64,000 bases of DNA from Ctenosaura bakeri (taxonomy: Eukaryota; Chordata; Lepidosauria; Squamata; Iguanidae): positions 186,001 to 250,000 of the forward strand of contig CAOLHI010002125.1 in assembly GCA_948474755.1 (NCBI GenBank), in the 5' to 3' direction. Positions 34,301 to 46,480 of the stretch are shown here, in pieces (positions within the stretch are counted from its first letter, which is position 1; each line of letters begins with the position of its first letter). The notes beneath the pieces were generated by a model. The model saw nothing but the letters and a program-made list of their open reading frames with translations, was not told the DNA's origin and made no database searches. The position numbers and the translations under genes were made by a program.

Positions 34301-36164
34301 GTTGGTACCTTTTCCCCCCAGTGTGTCATGGACAAATAACAAATTTGTTCCATATTTTTATTTTATTAGTATAGGTTCCCAGAAAGTTGCCATGGATCAG
34401 CAGCCAACAGCTTGTGTGCCAACTGGTTCACAGACCACCATATTGAGTAGCACTAGTCTACACCATATCTTCCTCTAGATAAACAAATACATGTAATACA
34501 ATTCTTACTGAGCGTCATATTTTTCCTACAGAAATGTCTTCTGTTATTGTTCTTCCTATATGAACAAAATTTCCAAATCTTAAATATAATATATTTAATT
34601 AATAGTATACTATTGCTAGTGATATAGTATTGCTACTGCTACTAGCATACTATTAAGTAAATATATCTACTACTACTAGTACTATACTATCAGTGCTATA
34701 CTATATTACTACCCATAGTCATAGCAATTTACGGACAACAGTGGGACAAGTTGTTGCTTCTAAAGGGCCTTACAGTTTAGAAAAATTAGTCAAAGGATTC
34801 TACAGTGAAAGACAATGTAATGGAGACAAGTAGAAAAATAACATTGTTATTGTTTCAGTTGCGCTAAAGTATTGAAACTATAGTTTAAAGGGGAGCAAAG
34901 CCATCTATTTTGCTTTTTCACACAGTTGATTGGGGAAAAAACCCTCTAGATTCCCCCCCTACTTATGAAAGTTATTTCCCAATATTGATAAGTTCTTAAA
35001 AAATGAAAAAAAAATGACATCCTCGTCTGTCTCAAGTGCAACTGTTTCTAGCATGAAGAGGATTGTGTTGTAGCTTCCTTCCAGGGAGCTGTTAGAGATG
35101 ACAAGCCTGTCAGGTTAACAAGAGGTAGCAACCCTAATTCAGCAACACAAGCATGATTCAAGACACAGGGACTGGATTCAAAGCCAGAGTTCCCAAGGAA
35201 AGCACACAAATCATGAATGGACAAAATCTATCAGTTTTGTTTTATCCGCCACTGATTTTTTTTTTAACATCCAAGTTCTTTCCATCCAATAAAGAAATGT
35301 GTAAGTTATCATCAAAGAATCAAACCAAATGAAATTCTTACCCACTTGTACTGTAAGTTGTGTCAAAGATATCAAAGAAAAAGTGGGTATTGAAGACAAC
35401 TTAAAGAAAAATAGTGGTGTCTTAATGCTCTTCTCGTCCATCCCTTGGTTCCTTTTGAACTGATAATTCAATGTTCACATTTTTCTCTGCCTTCATCCTT
35501 CTTTCATTTATTCTTGGAAACAATGTTATACTAAAATACTTCTAAAACCTGTACACTGTTTCTGGGCTGTTCTGGGGCTCCATTCATTGAGTATACAAAT
35601 TCTCATTTTCACACATGTACCAAAGAATACTATATTACTCTGTTCATTTCCAAGGATTTAGTGCAATGCACAGCATATTGTGCACTGTGCTTGATTATAC
35701 ATGACCTTGCCATAGATTAAGAGCTGACAATAGAAAAAAATGAATCAGTACAAAACCTCAGCCTGGGACCAGCATGCTATACTTTATAACATTCATAGAG
35801 CAAGAAAAGAAAGGGATGTTGCTCATTGAAACATACAGGGAATATGGAGAGCAATAGAGAATGGGGAGAGCACTAGAGAAGCCTTAGGTAGGGTTGCCAT
35901 ACTACTCAGTTGGCCAGATTTCACCCAGTTTCTAGGCATGCCACTTATTGAAGTGTCATCATCTGGCTGGATTCCAAGCATTCTTTAAAAACCAATTCTA
36001 GCCTTTTAGGAGTAGAATTATGGAGCAAAATGTATGGTCACTATTCTATCCAACTGTTTTGGGTTTTTTGTTTTTTGTTTTTGAGGAACAAGCCTATCTT
36101 TGGGTATGTTTCTCCAATGAGTATCATGACTAATATTCCCCAATGACTGACATTTGCGACTTAA
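31373..36164. other. Mostly unassigned AT-rich sequence
   Basis: 31390-31830 resembles a minus-strand LINE 3' UTR (CTGGGGTTCAAGGCAGTGTA followed by A-rich text). 34580-34720 is a degenerate ACTA/TACT triplet-rich region. 33480-33610 is an AT-rich stretch with homeodomain-type cores but no repeat signature. No gene-like frame. Confidence 0.4.
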
Positions 36165-36356
36165 GAGCCTTTCCACACTACACTGTTACAGTGCTATTAT
36201 TCCGCTTTCTACATCCTGTGGAATTCTGGGATTTGTAGTTTACTTGGGCCAAAGAGCTCTCTGGCTGAGAATTCTAAAGGCCCTAAACTGCAAACCCCAG
36301 GATTCCATAGGATGTTGAAAATGGAATAATAGCACTATAACAGTGTGGAAAGGCCC
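36165..36356. mobile_element. MITE family A, copy 2 (full length)
   Basis: Outer ends AGCCTTTCCACACTACACTG and CACTATAACAGTGTGGAAAG then GCC. The arms contain GTGGAATTCTGGGATTTGTA and CAAACCCCAGGATTCCATAG, and the centre GGGCCAAAGAGCTCTCTGGC. Flanks TAA and TTA are close to the TWA pattern. Confidence 0.85.
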
Positions 36357-36639
36357 TTATTCTTTCTCACTTCCAATTTCCAGTTCCCTGAGCCATTGTT
36401 ATACATTTCAGGAAAGTGTAGTCTTTGAAGAAATGTCTTGATGAAGCCTATTTTGTAAAGTTCTTTGCAAAGATTGCACAAAAATCATTGGAGACATTGG
36501 GGTGATAGAGGAGAGGTGTAACAAGGTAAAGCAAAAGCTACAATACAACTAACGTTCCTTGAAGTCTGATGTTTTTTATAACTTGCTTGATGTAGCAAAA
36601 GTATGCAATTTTATTTGATGTCCAGAAATCAAGTTCCAT

Positions 36640-37010
36640 TTTATGGTGCAAGGTGGTAGTGGAAGAATGAAAGAAGCAATGGAAGGAGGTATGGCAAAGG
36701 TGTAAGAAGAGAATGCGGAGAGGAAAGGAGGGACAGAGAGTGTGGTACAGTGAGAGAGGGGAAGGAGAAACAAAGGTAATCATAAGGTGATGGAAAGTGT
36801 AAGAGGGTGAGGGAAGGAAGGGAAGGAGGGTGGAAGTGTGAGAAAAAGGGAAGGGAATACATTGAAGGTGCAAGATCAGGCAAGGAAGAGGGAGAGGTGC
36901 ACCTGTGGAGTAAGGGAGGGAGGTATTGTGAGAATATGAGATGAAGTAAGGGAAAGGAAAATAGGGTGATTAGAGCAGTAAAATTGTCCAAGGAGCAAGA
37001 GAAATAGCAA
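36640..37010. repeat. Purine-rich degenerate repeat tract
   Basis: Strongly G/A-rich with irregular GGAAGG, GTGAG and GGTG blocks. The complementary strand gives overlapping Ser/Leu/Pro-rich frames like those at 8430-9290. No clean period visible by eye. Confidence 0.5.
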
Positions 37011-40000
37011 GGTGAAGCAAGTACAAGGGCAGAAGTGTGCTTTGTAAGTTTTTTTTGTTGTTGTTGTTGTTTTACATCCAGCCTTTCTCCTTACATTTGT
37101 CTCCATCTTCTCTTGTGAATCAAATGCCAATTGGTCTCAGGATGTTCTTCTGATATTTTCACTGCTTTTTTAAAAAAATACTGATGGAAAAATTGTCTTA
37201 GGATACAGAGATATCTATACAATACCTCTCTTGAAATGCTCAAAAATGGAACTACTTTTGATGCTATGGCTGAGCAAAAGGTTAACTGGAAAAGGCCTTT
37301 CCAGCTCAAATCCTATAGCTGGTATCTCTGCTGAACTACATTATCTACCAGCAGCAAGTTGCTTAAATTTTCTGATTAACAACCGAAATACTGAATACCC
37401 CCCAGACAAAGTTCCATCTCTCCCAGAAGAAGTCCTTGCATTTGGCAGATGGGAAATGAAACTGATAGGAAATGTCACCCTTGGGGGAATGATGATTGAC
37501 CTAACACTTCTGTAATGTCTTACCCAAGGTCCAAGGTCTTACCATCTTTGACTAACCTAATGTATGTCAGGAAGTGCAGGTAGGCATCTTTTGTTTGAAA
37601 AAGGTTCCTTTCTTTCAGAGAAATTCTTATGTCATCCTTATTTAGCCCTGTGCAAGATGCTTTAAAAGAATTCCAAATTCAGACCAATCCATCCTGGGGG
37701 TCTACTAGAACCAAAAACTTACACTGCTTGTCCCCTTCTGTGAAGGCTCTTTGTTGAAAATTACTGTCTAAACTAGCTGAAATCATTCTTTGAGATCCCC
37801 AGAATCTGGGAGTTTGCCCAGAGAATTTGTTAGCTTATTTCTTTTTTCTCAAAACCCTATCTCTGTCTTAAGAGGACCCTGGTTAGCTTGTCTTCCTTTT
37901 CTTGCACTGTTCTAGCCAGGAGGGCTCCCCAGCTTCTCACAAGTCCAACAGAACTGGGTAAAGGTCATCTTTCTATCTCTCATATCTCTCTTTCAGGGAG
38001 TATTTTCCCTGCACATGGCAGGTCCTCAAAACTCTTTGGTGTATATGCATGTGTATGGATTAGGGAAAGTATTGTATTGTTCTTACTTCAGAACTTCTTT
38101 CTCTCATCTCTCCCTCAGTTAGCAACCCCTACAGCTTCAAACTGCTGCTAATTCCAGACAGTCACTGTCTTGCAAGTTTGCTGCTCTGTATGGACTTTTG
38201 CCATTTGCGAAACTCTACAGCTGAACTCTATTTGCTATCCCTCATTGCAACTTCCGTGTCTATCTTGACTGCTGCATTTTCTATAAAATCCCCCTACGTG
38301 AATGCAGGTTTTTGAGTCCAATTTGTTTAACATACTATTTTGCCAAAGTTACAAGATCCCTGATAGGTATGTCTACTCAGAACATCTATGAATTCATTCA
38401 TATGTTCCAAGGGAATACCTGGTAAGAAATGGTGCATTAATTGGATAATGCAGAAATGTGATGGACAAAATGTCATCACCATCCTCTTCCTTGTTATCAC
38501 TATCATCGCACCAGAAATGTACATGGCCACTTTACAGGTATAATAGAGGTAGCTAAACCAGCATATTATTATCAGGTTCCCTTTCCTCCTAGTTGTCACT
38601 GTTGCTTATTGAGCAAGAACAATGCAACACATTATAAAAGATACTAAGATGATGCCAACAAATTACAAAATAAATGGTGACAAAAACCATGATGGCTGAG
38701 CATCTTATGACAATGTCGACTTACTTTGTTCTGAGAGGAACATTTTTGTTTTCTTGGCATATGGGGATTATAGATTTTATATTAAGGCACAGGGTGTACA
38801 TAGCCCTGACTGCAGTTTATGTTTGTGAATTATGATAATGTGTATTCTCTTATGGGAGTGAGAATACAGGCAAAGAAGGGCATACAATAAATAGCTCTAC
38901 TTCCATATCTGCATGCCATCCAGATAGTCCCAGTTGTATTGTTGCTCAGCATGCACCTTTCTTTACAGTCTGCATATTTAGCAATATTAAACTTTAGGAA
39001 ACCAGTTTTCTTTTACTGTGACTAGGCCTGCTGCTGAAGCTTATACTCTTTCTGCAACTACTATATTCATTTTGGGATGAGACTTTGTTCTCCCTGCTGT
39101 GCATCCCACAAACCCATCCAGGATCAAAGTTTGATTTTAAATTAATGATAAATCTGGCTCGGAAAACTTGAGCTTTGCCTATTCCCCGAGAACAATCTTG
39201 CTATATGTAATTTTATGTAGCTGTGAGCTAATTCTGAAATCCAAGAGCAAAATTCAGCATTTGGGATCATTCTCTAGATTTGTAAGTCTCCCAGGGTTCA
39301 GTTGCTTTGCAGGATTAGAAATAATAATACAATTTTCATACCAGTCCCTTTGATGTAAGGCTTTTCTACTGTTATGGTTGATTTGAATGAAATTTCTAGG
39401 CAATTTGTTTTCTAACAAAGATCATTAAGGAGGACAAATATCCAGGTCTTTCATGAAGTACTAAATATTGAAGCAAAAGTCTGCATTGGAGGATTGGGAG
39501 GCTGATTCAGACTTTATGGATGCAGCAAGTGAGAATAATAACCATAGAAATACTAACAAGATGTTTCTTGAGGTAAATCCATTGAAATAGCAGTAAATTT
39601 TGAAGTGTGGGCATTCATCATAACACTCCCCATTAACTGTGCCGCAAAGAAGAATTCCAAAATGCAGGGAGCTCTGTTGATCCATATCAAGAAAGCAATG
39701 CCAGCAGTTTTCTTCTCCATCAGAGATATATCTTTTGTAAAGCTCATCACTGTTAATTGTCCATTAATTGTCCATAGCTCACAACTAAGAATGTGCTCAT
39801 TTAAATTATTAACTCCTGCAGGGGGGGAATGACTAATTTCACCAATTTTCTTACCATTGTGGGAACATCTTTAAAAAATATTGCAGTTTTTGAATATCGT
39901 CTCATGGGAAGAGAAAGCTCCCACACACCTCCCATCTACCAGTATAGCTATGTAGTAGTCATCGAGGCAGGGAAAGGAAGCTGAGAAGTTCTTTGGCTAT

Positions 40001-40281
40001 CCTCTGATAGCTGGTGCATTACTATGATGTCACACTTTGGGACCTTTGGAAGACCTGAAATAGGTGCTGGAAGAGGTCTGCATCATTGTGCACCAGCTAT
40101 CAGGCTGTAGCCAGAGATGATCCCCTTCACTATGCCCTTTGTCACTCTACACAGCCATGTCAGGAGAACCATGAAATTAGAGGGTCCAGGCAGACAGACA
40201 AGTCTTTTGAATCTATTTGAAAACATTGGAAATAAACAGGGGCGGGGGGAGGATTCTCATTTCTGGGATTTCCCAATGCTG
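37011..40281. other. Unassigned non-coding sequence
   Basis: Contains a (TTG)n run at 37049-37070. No gene or named repeat recognised. Confidence 0.4.
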
Positions 40282-40282
40282 C

Positions 40283-40331
<49 letters not shown>

Positions 40332-40345
40332 GCAGCAGCAGCAGT
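40282..40345. repeat. (AAT)n / (CAG)n microsatellite
   Basis: About 16 AAT units followed by four CAG units and more AAT-like triplets. Possibly the triplet tail of a lost LINE. Confidence 0.95.
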
Positions 40346-40485
40346 AATAGTAATATAAAAATAAAAACTTTTTAATTTTTCTCTCCCTCCTCCATCTCTT
40401 CAAATATTTTTTGCATCCCTACTAACAATCTAGTGATGTTCAGAAAATCCATTCTTGCCTTCTTCTCTCTGCCCACAGCAACTAA

Positions 40486-40624
40486 AGTCATTTTTGCGCT
40501 ACACTGTTATAGCATGATTATTCCACTTTCAACATCCTATGGAATCCTTGAGTTTGCAGTGTAGGGAGGGGCTGGGCTTGAAAGTGGAATAATCGCACTA
40601 TAACAGTGTGGTGTGGAAATGGCA
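40486..40624. mobile_element. MITE family A, copy 3 (internal deletion)
   Basis: GCGCTACACTGTTATAGC and CACTATAACAGTGTGGTG termini with the left arm nearly complete, but the right arm reduced to about 55 bp (resumes at TGAAAGTGGAATAATCG). 139 bp instead of about 190-200. Confidence 0.85.
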
Positions 40625-41350
40625 CAAGCTTACAGGGTGGAGTATCTTCAAGGAAAGGGAAGATGATATCATTATAGCCATTTGTCAAAAAGTCCCAGCA
40701 CTGCACACTGCAGACCAAAGCCTGAAGGTGATACTTCTCCCTGGTCTGTAAGTTACACCACTAAGAAGGTATAACACCACTACTACGCAGTTATTATATT
40801 TCACCAGCATAGAGTGTATTATTGCATGGTAAAGGATTGTATGGGATAAGATAGAGATTTGTTTAGTCTGATACATTATCATTCGAAATGAAACTCAGTT
40901 CATGTGTCTCTTCATTGTTGACACATCCAACAGCTCATTGGAGCTTCCTACATGTCTGGTATGACGTGCAGGAAAGAAACTTGTCAAATAGCACAGCAGT
41001 AACTTCACTGAATTACAATTACAAATCATGTTCATATAAATCTGCAATATTCCATGCCCTTCCTGCTTATACATTACACTATTTATGAAAGTAGAGGAGA
41101 CACATATCATTATCAAAGGTAACCTATGGATCATCACTTTTTCTTTCTTTCTTTCTTTAACACAATGAGCAAAAAAAAAAAAAGCTATGTCAGTTGTCAT
41201 CCCTTAGATTGTGCTTATGGCCCCTCAAATGAATTTTTCTTATTTGGTTAATAAGTATAATTCTTCCTTCATATAGTGTGTGGCTTTGCAGACAAGATTG
41301 TCCGGCAAATTATTTCCTAGGCTGAGATTCTGTATCACCTACATAGCTAT
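40625..41350. other. Unassigned non-coding sequence
   Basis: Nothing recognised apart from a short (TTTC)n run near 41143 and poly(A) at 41171. Confidence 0.4.
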
Positions 41351-41716
41351 GGCCATTTCCACACAATGGGGCTGCCCCACTATTGGGACAGAATGGCAGC
41401 GGTCAGCTGGTTGTGATTCTGCATGACGTCGTTGCTGGCCTGCTATTATCCCATCCCCATGCATTGCATTTGCAAGGTATTTGCTAAACAGATAAAATCC
41501 ATTTAGTGCCCATGATCTCATGATGCTCCCATACCTACCCGTCCTGCGGAAGGGCAGGAGGCACGATGGTGACACTTCCTTCCCCAGTGCAGCCTGGGAA
41601 ATGCCCAGCTGTGCTGCAGAAGGAAGAGGTGGGGCCATTGCACTTCCTGTCACACTTCCTTCTCTGCTAGGACTACAACGGGATGACTCACAAGAGCCCC
41701 ATCATGTAGAAATATG
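41351..41716 (+). mobile_element. MITE family D, copy 3 (eroded right end)
   Basis: Starts GGCCATTTCCACACAATGGG. It shares CATGACGTCGTTGCTGGCCT (compare CATGATATCGTCATAG in copy 2) and the C/D common block CCAGTGCAGCCTGGGAAATG. TAT flanks both sides (41348-41350, 41717-41719) if the right terminus is the degenerate AGAAATATG. Confidence 0.65.
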
Positions 41717-42677
41717 TATGGTCTACATAACCATCTTAGTCATGTGGCTAAAGTAGCATTTCCTGGTCTAACCTTCTCAATCCCACTTACTAGGCAGTAC
41801 CTGCTATGAGTGACAGGAGTCTGTTCCTCCCTCAATTAGGAAGCAGCTGGCTGACAATCCCATCCCTCCCATGAGCAATCTCTGGTGCAACAGCCAGAAG
41901 CAGGGTCCTTGTTACAATTTCGCCTTACACTATAGAACTCTCATGGGAATAAGGATGGGAATGTTAATCAGCAGCTTCACGACTGACAAGGGAATTGACC
42001 CTTGTTGCTCACAGCAGCTGCTGCCCAGTAATCACAGGTTGGAATGGTCAGGCCAGGAAACACTTCTTAGTTACATGACTAAGGTGGTTACATAGTTAAG
42101 CAAGTGATACAGTATTGCAGCCTAGTAAATAATTTGGATGCAGACAAGACTTCTCTGCAAAGCTACACACTATAGGTCAGGTCACATACAATATATATTA
42201 CATGAAGAAACAGTTGTGTGTATAGAAAACTCTTGTCTCTCACAGTGGTTGCTGCCTGGTAAGTGGTGATTGGGGGACTTTCAAGGTCACTATGTATCCT
42301 TTAAACAAGTGAATACGTAGGAATCATGAGTACGAACCAGTCACAGATCTGTAACTCTAGGTTACACATTCATAACTGCCTTAGCAAATTCCAGCCCTAC
42401 TTCTTATTACTGATTATTCTATGAAAATATTTATATTTTGCCCTTAATCATGGGACATCAGAGTGATTCATAAAATCAATTGAAACAGTTTTAAAAATAT
42501 ATATGCAATGTTCAAAATGTGTATGCAATTTAACAGGTTAGGTTAAAACATATATGAATGTTTGGGGGGAAATCAATTAGATTTCAAAAGCTTTAAGAAA
42601 ATCCATGTTTTTACTTAGCAGTTGAATGAACCCAGCATGGTGCCAATGGACTCTACAAAGAAAGTACATTTCACAGG
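41717..42677. other. Unassigned, with LINE 3'-UTR-like debris
   Basis: 42410-42610 (CATCAGAGTGATTCATAAAA, then CAATTGAAACAGTTTTAAAA) looks like the reverse complement of a LINE 3' UTR. Otherwise nothing. Confidence 0.4.
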
Positions 42678-42909
42678 GTGCCTCGATACCCTAAAGGCAC
42701 CAGATAACAGCTGATCTTGGAAGCTAAGCAGGGTCAGCCCTGGTTAGTACTTAGATGAGAGACTGCCAAGGAACACCAGGTGCTGTGGGCTACATTTCAG
42801 AGCAAGGAACTGGGAAAACCACCTCTGAATATTCCTTGCCTAAGAAAACTCTATGAAATGTATGGAGCTCCATAAATTGACAGGCGACTTGAAATCACAT
42901 ACACGCAGA
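42678..42909 (+). mobile_element. 5S rRNA-derived SINE with BovB-like tail (5S-Sauria type)
   Basis: The first 115 bp align with vertebrate 5S rRNA. The internal promoter is preserved: A-box AGCTAAGCAGGGTC (42722-42735) and C-box GGTTAGTACTTAGATGAGAG (from 42741). A linker follows, then a tail with AAGAAAACTCTATGAAATGT, CTCCATAAATTGACAGGCGA and CTTGAAATCACATACACGCA, which matches BovB/Sauria SINE 3' ends. 5S-headed SINEs with BovB-like tails are known from squamates. This copy has lost several 5S residues and is not a functional 5S gene. Confidence 0.9.
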
Positions 42910-43102
42910 CAGAGAAGACTCTTCGGCATGACCTTCCCCAGTGCACAGCTCCCATGGCGAACTCTTCCTCCTGACAGCAGTTGTTGAGCAGGCATGTACA
43001 GGGAGAGAGACTCTTTCAAGCAGTGAGGAACTTTTTGATTGTTGCTCAGTTCACAGTGGGACTGTATTGATCTGAGGTGTCTGCTCATTGATGAGTGACA
43101 CT

Positions 43103-43191
43103 GACCATTTCTGCACTAGGCTGTTATAGTGCTATTATTCCACTTTCAACATCCTATGGAATCCTGGGGTTTACAATTTAGGGAGGGGCCT
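43103..43191. mobile_element. MITE family A, copy 4 (left half only)
   Basis: GACCATTTCTGCACTAGGCT, then TTATAGTGCTATTATTCCAC and ATCCTGGGGTTTACAATTTA match the left arm. Homology ends at GGGAGGGGCC, exactly the hairpin centre. The right arm is absent. Confidence 0.85.
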
Positions 43192-44262
43192 CAAAGGTAA
43201 CCCTGATAACCCAATATATAGAGACTGTCAGTTACAGATCACAGCACTGTATGTAGGAATTAGCAGTGAAAAGACGACAAGAGCTTCAAGTGGTCCAGAG
43301 CAAAATTATTGCAAATAAAACTTCAGCAAGCACTGGAGGAATAAGCATTTGAATCCATAAAAAGAGACTGCCAGAAAGATTTTTCTTCTTTCCCCTTTTT
43401 ACATATAATCTAGAATAATACCCTCCAAATCCTATGAGGTAATTTCTTTGACCCTAATCATCAGTGTTGCCAAATTTTGACTGGTAGTCATGTGTCTCTG
43501 GCCACGGAAGTTTAACAAGCTTTCCTACATTGACAGAATTATGTCTTCTTCTCCCTAGAACCAAATATAATGAAGTTGCTCATTAAAAATAATGAGATGC
43601 CTTAGTAATGAGACCTGATCTACTGCATCTATCTGAGAAATATCATCTTTTCAATTGAAAAATAATTAGATTCAATAGAGGTCCTCAAGCTGGCACACAA
43701 AAGGTAACCACAGAATCATACTTAATTATAATAACTGGATACTTTGAACTTTCAAATGTGTGCAGATGATAAGTTATGAATCAGCAATTACTTTCAATTT
43801 TGAGATGAAGCAAACCAGTAGATATTTAGACAAAATGCTTGTGCCAATATTACATAATATATCAGTGTCGGTTATTTTAAACACATATTCTATTCTCTAT
43901 CAAAATAGATAATCTATCTATTGCTTTAGCTCAGCCATTTCATTTATTTAGGACACTCGGTTTGTGAATAACAACATTTGTTCAGCTAACACAATTTCAG
44001 TTTTTGGGGATCTGAAAAAAAATCAAAATTGTATTACTTTGGAAAGAGTTGTGAAAACTATTTGCTACTAGTGAAACAGAGAATGAGATGTGCAAAGCAT
44101 CCTAGTTTTGGTGTTCCTCATTCTTATGTTCAAAATATACACACTCACTATTCCACCCTGGAACCAACCAAAACAAAACTCTTCCAGGTTCACACAAGCA
44201 CAACAAACCTGCTATGTTATGATTACCAGGGCTACAGAATGGTGGTCATACCTTCCAATCGT
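43192..44262. other. Unassigned non-coding sequence
   Basis: AT-rich, nothing recognised. Confidence 0.4.
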
Positions 44263-44291
44263 GCTCTCTCTCTCGCTCTCTCTCTCTCTGT
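44263..44291. repeat. (CT)n microsatellite
   Basis: CT dinucleotides with one CG interruption, immediately upstream of a family A MITE. Confidence 0.9.
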
Positions 44292-44320
44292 CGTGGGTTG
44301 GAAAGCAACAAGAGAAGGGA

Positions 44321-44519
44321 GACGTTTCCACACTACACTGTTATAGTGCTATTATTCCATTTTGAACATCCTTTGGAATCCTGAGGTTTGCCATTTAGGG
44401 AGGGGCATTTAGAATTCAGCCAGAGAGTTCTTTGGCCTCAGTAAACTAAAAACCCCAGAATTCCATAGGATGTTCAAAGTGGAATAATAGCACTATAACA
44501 GTGTAGTGCAGAAAGACCC
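44321..44519. mobile_element. MITE family A, copy 5 (full length)
   Basis: GTTTCCACACTACACTGTTA at the left, and AACAGTGTAGTGCAGAAAGA then CCC at the right. Both arms (GGAATCCTGAGGTTTGCC; AACCCCAGAATTCCATAGGA) and the CAGCCAGAGAGTTC centre are present. Confidence 0.9.
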
Positions 44520-45163
44520 CTAGTCTTGTCAATCACACTGGTAGAGAAAGCACATCCTTATCACTCTTCCACCAGTGCACCACACACTCCAACTGGAAAG
44601 GACAGCTCCATTTAATCCACTGTCATCCTACTTTTTTAGCTACTTTTAGAATGTCCCAGTTTCTCTCTCCACTACTCACTTTCCTTTTTCCTCATCTCAT
44701 TTCAATTGTTGAAAACTAAATTCAAAGGGCAATAGTAGTTTGCATTTAATTAACTCAGCGGAGGGATGGAATCATGATTTTTCCCAGTAAGCTCAGACAA
44801 AAATAAACTGCTGCAGCCTCTTCTAGTTTGTATGTTCTTCCTGCTTGTAACTTTTGCCATCTGGAAAACATTCTGATATTGTTTGGCCCCACATGTCCCA
44901 GTTTTCAATCTGGGAAATTTTGGAGGCTATGGTGCTGGTAGCAGTAAAAGGTCCAATGAGTCTTTGGAGCCACTTAGGCCTTGATCTGTCATCCTTTTTT
45001 TTTCTTTCCAAAAGCAGTAGTGGTGATGGAAGTCATACACTTTACCAGGCCCTGGATGTCTAGAACCACCAAACCAAGGCACAATCCTATTATGATGAGG
45101 GGGAAAAAGAGTATAAACTTTTGATTATGTTTGAGGATTAGACATTTCTTTCATTGTAACTGT
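44520..45163. other. Unassigned non-coding sequence
   Basis: No recognisable feature. Confidence 0.4.
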
Positions 45164-45635
45164 GGCCCTTTCCACACGTGGGGCATGAATCGGGCAGAAA
45201 CGGGACTCACCGGATTTCTCCTCTGTCCGATCGAGTCCGTTTGGACGAGGAGCAATGCGAGCTCATCGCTCCGCACTGCTCCAGCCTCCAAAATACGAGC
45301 TTCCGGTTGGTGGAGGCTTGCCAGCCTAAAGCCCACCCCTGGCTTGCCAGCCAAAAGCCCACCCCTGGCAGATCTGCAGGCATGCACTAGTGCACACCTG
45401 CAAATCTACACCAGAGCACGGCGACGGAGCAACATGGGATCACATGCTCCGTGCTTTTAAAAACCTCTTAAAAGAGTTTTTTTAAAACCACGCTGTGTGA
45501 CCAGTTCTGGTCGCTCCAGAGTGGACTGAGGTGCGGAACTACGAAAAGTAGTTCGACCCAGTCCACTCTATGGTGCAGAAGACCTCCATCAGAGGTCACT
45601 CTGCACCATTTTAATAGCCCAGTGTGGAAAGGGCC
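45164..45635. mobile_element. MITE family B (PIF/Harbinger-like, CpG-rich)
   Basis: 472 bp bounded by GGCCCTTTCCACACGTGG and CCCAGTGTGGAAAGGGCC. The right third folds into two adjacent hairpins: GAGTGGACTGAGGTGCGG against CGACCCAGTCCACTC, and GGTGCAGAAGACCTC against GAGGTCACTCTGCACC. The left part is very rich in CpG for this window, suggesting little methylation decay since insertion. Flanking triplets TGT and TAT agree at two positions. The 70-109 codon frames inside have no protein motif. Confidence 0.8.
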
Positions 45636-46045
45636 TATGAATGCATTATCCAGATCTTGTCTGAGATTTCCTGGAACTGATTAAAAGCAGTATTAGAGCA
45701 ATCTCAAGCAACATTCTGGACTTCTGGGTGTCCTGAACCAGCAGTAGCCCAAGATCCTTTTCTATACTAAAGAGAGAATATATGTGCACTTAAACTAGGA
45801 CTGTGTTTTCTGTAACAAAAAAAAATAAAAATGCTTTGATGTGATCTACCATATGAAGAACTACAAGTCCCACCATTCCTTGGGCATAAGCAGGAGGGGG
45901 AGACTTCAGCCATTTTCACATGATGATGGTCCCGCCCCGGCAGGCAAGGGAGTGCACCAGGAATGCTCCTCTCCACATCTTGCGAGGTCACTAAGGAAGG
46001 GAGCCAACCTTTATAATATTTATGGATTGAAATCCTATTGTTGAC
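45636..46045. other. Unassigned spacer before the CR1
   Basis: GAAGAACTACAAGTCCCACC at 45855 resembles a MITE arm motif; otherwise nothing. Confidence 0.4.
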
Positions 46046-46480
46046 ATGTGCATGAATAAGTTATATGTCAAGGATGTTTTCAACTGTGAAGAGATCCAGG
46101 ACTTAAATCTGGGAAGCCAAGTTGAGAGCATCTGGGTGAGAATTAAGGGAGAAAGAAACAATAGGGATGTGACTGTGAGGGTTTGCTGCAGACCTCTGGG
46201 CCAGCCTGAGGACTTGGATGAGGCCTTCCTGGAGCAGATGACCACACATTCAAAAAGGAGAGATACTGTGTTAATGGGAGATTTCAATTATCCTGATATT
46301 TCTTGGCAGTCAAATTCTGCAAAGACTGCAAGGTCCAACAGGTTCCTTGCTTGCCATGCAAACAATTTCACGGTCCAGAAGGTGGAAGAGGTGACAAGGG
46401 GATCAGCTATTTGAGATCTGATCCTGACCAACAGGGATGACCTAGTTGATGAGGTGGAGTTGGTGGGAGGGAGGGAGTGA
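46046..46480 (+). pseudogene. CR1 ORF2 endonuclease fragment
   Basis: Open for 122 codons. Contains SQVESIWVRIKGERNN, VRVCCRPLGQPEDLDEAFLE and the apurinic/apyrimidinic-type endonuclease core VLMGDFNYPDISWQ, then FLACHANNFTVQKVEEVTRG. A TGA at 46412-46414 replaces a sense codon, after which the same frame still reads DLILTNRDDLVDEVELVG. A second stop and frame loss follow near 46480. The N-terminal part of the domain is lacking, so the enzyme cannot be active. Confidence 0.9.

Noticed and set aside
42678..42800. Functional 5S rRNA gene
   Set aside because: Head aligns with 5S but has several substitutions and deletions, lacks a clean T-run terminator and continues into a BovB-like SINE tail.
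45131..45460. 109-codon ORF as a gene
   Set aside because: Lies inside the CpG-rich family B MITE; CpG and GC content explain the lack of stops, and no protein motif is present.
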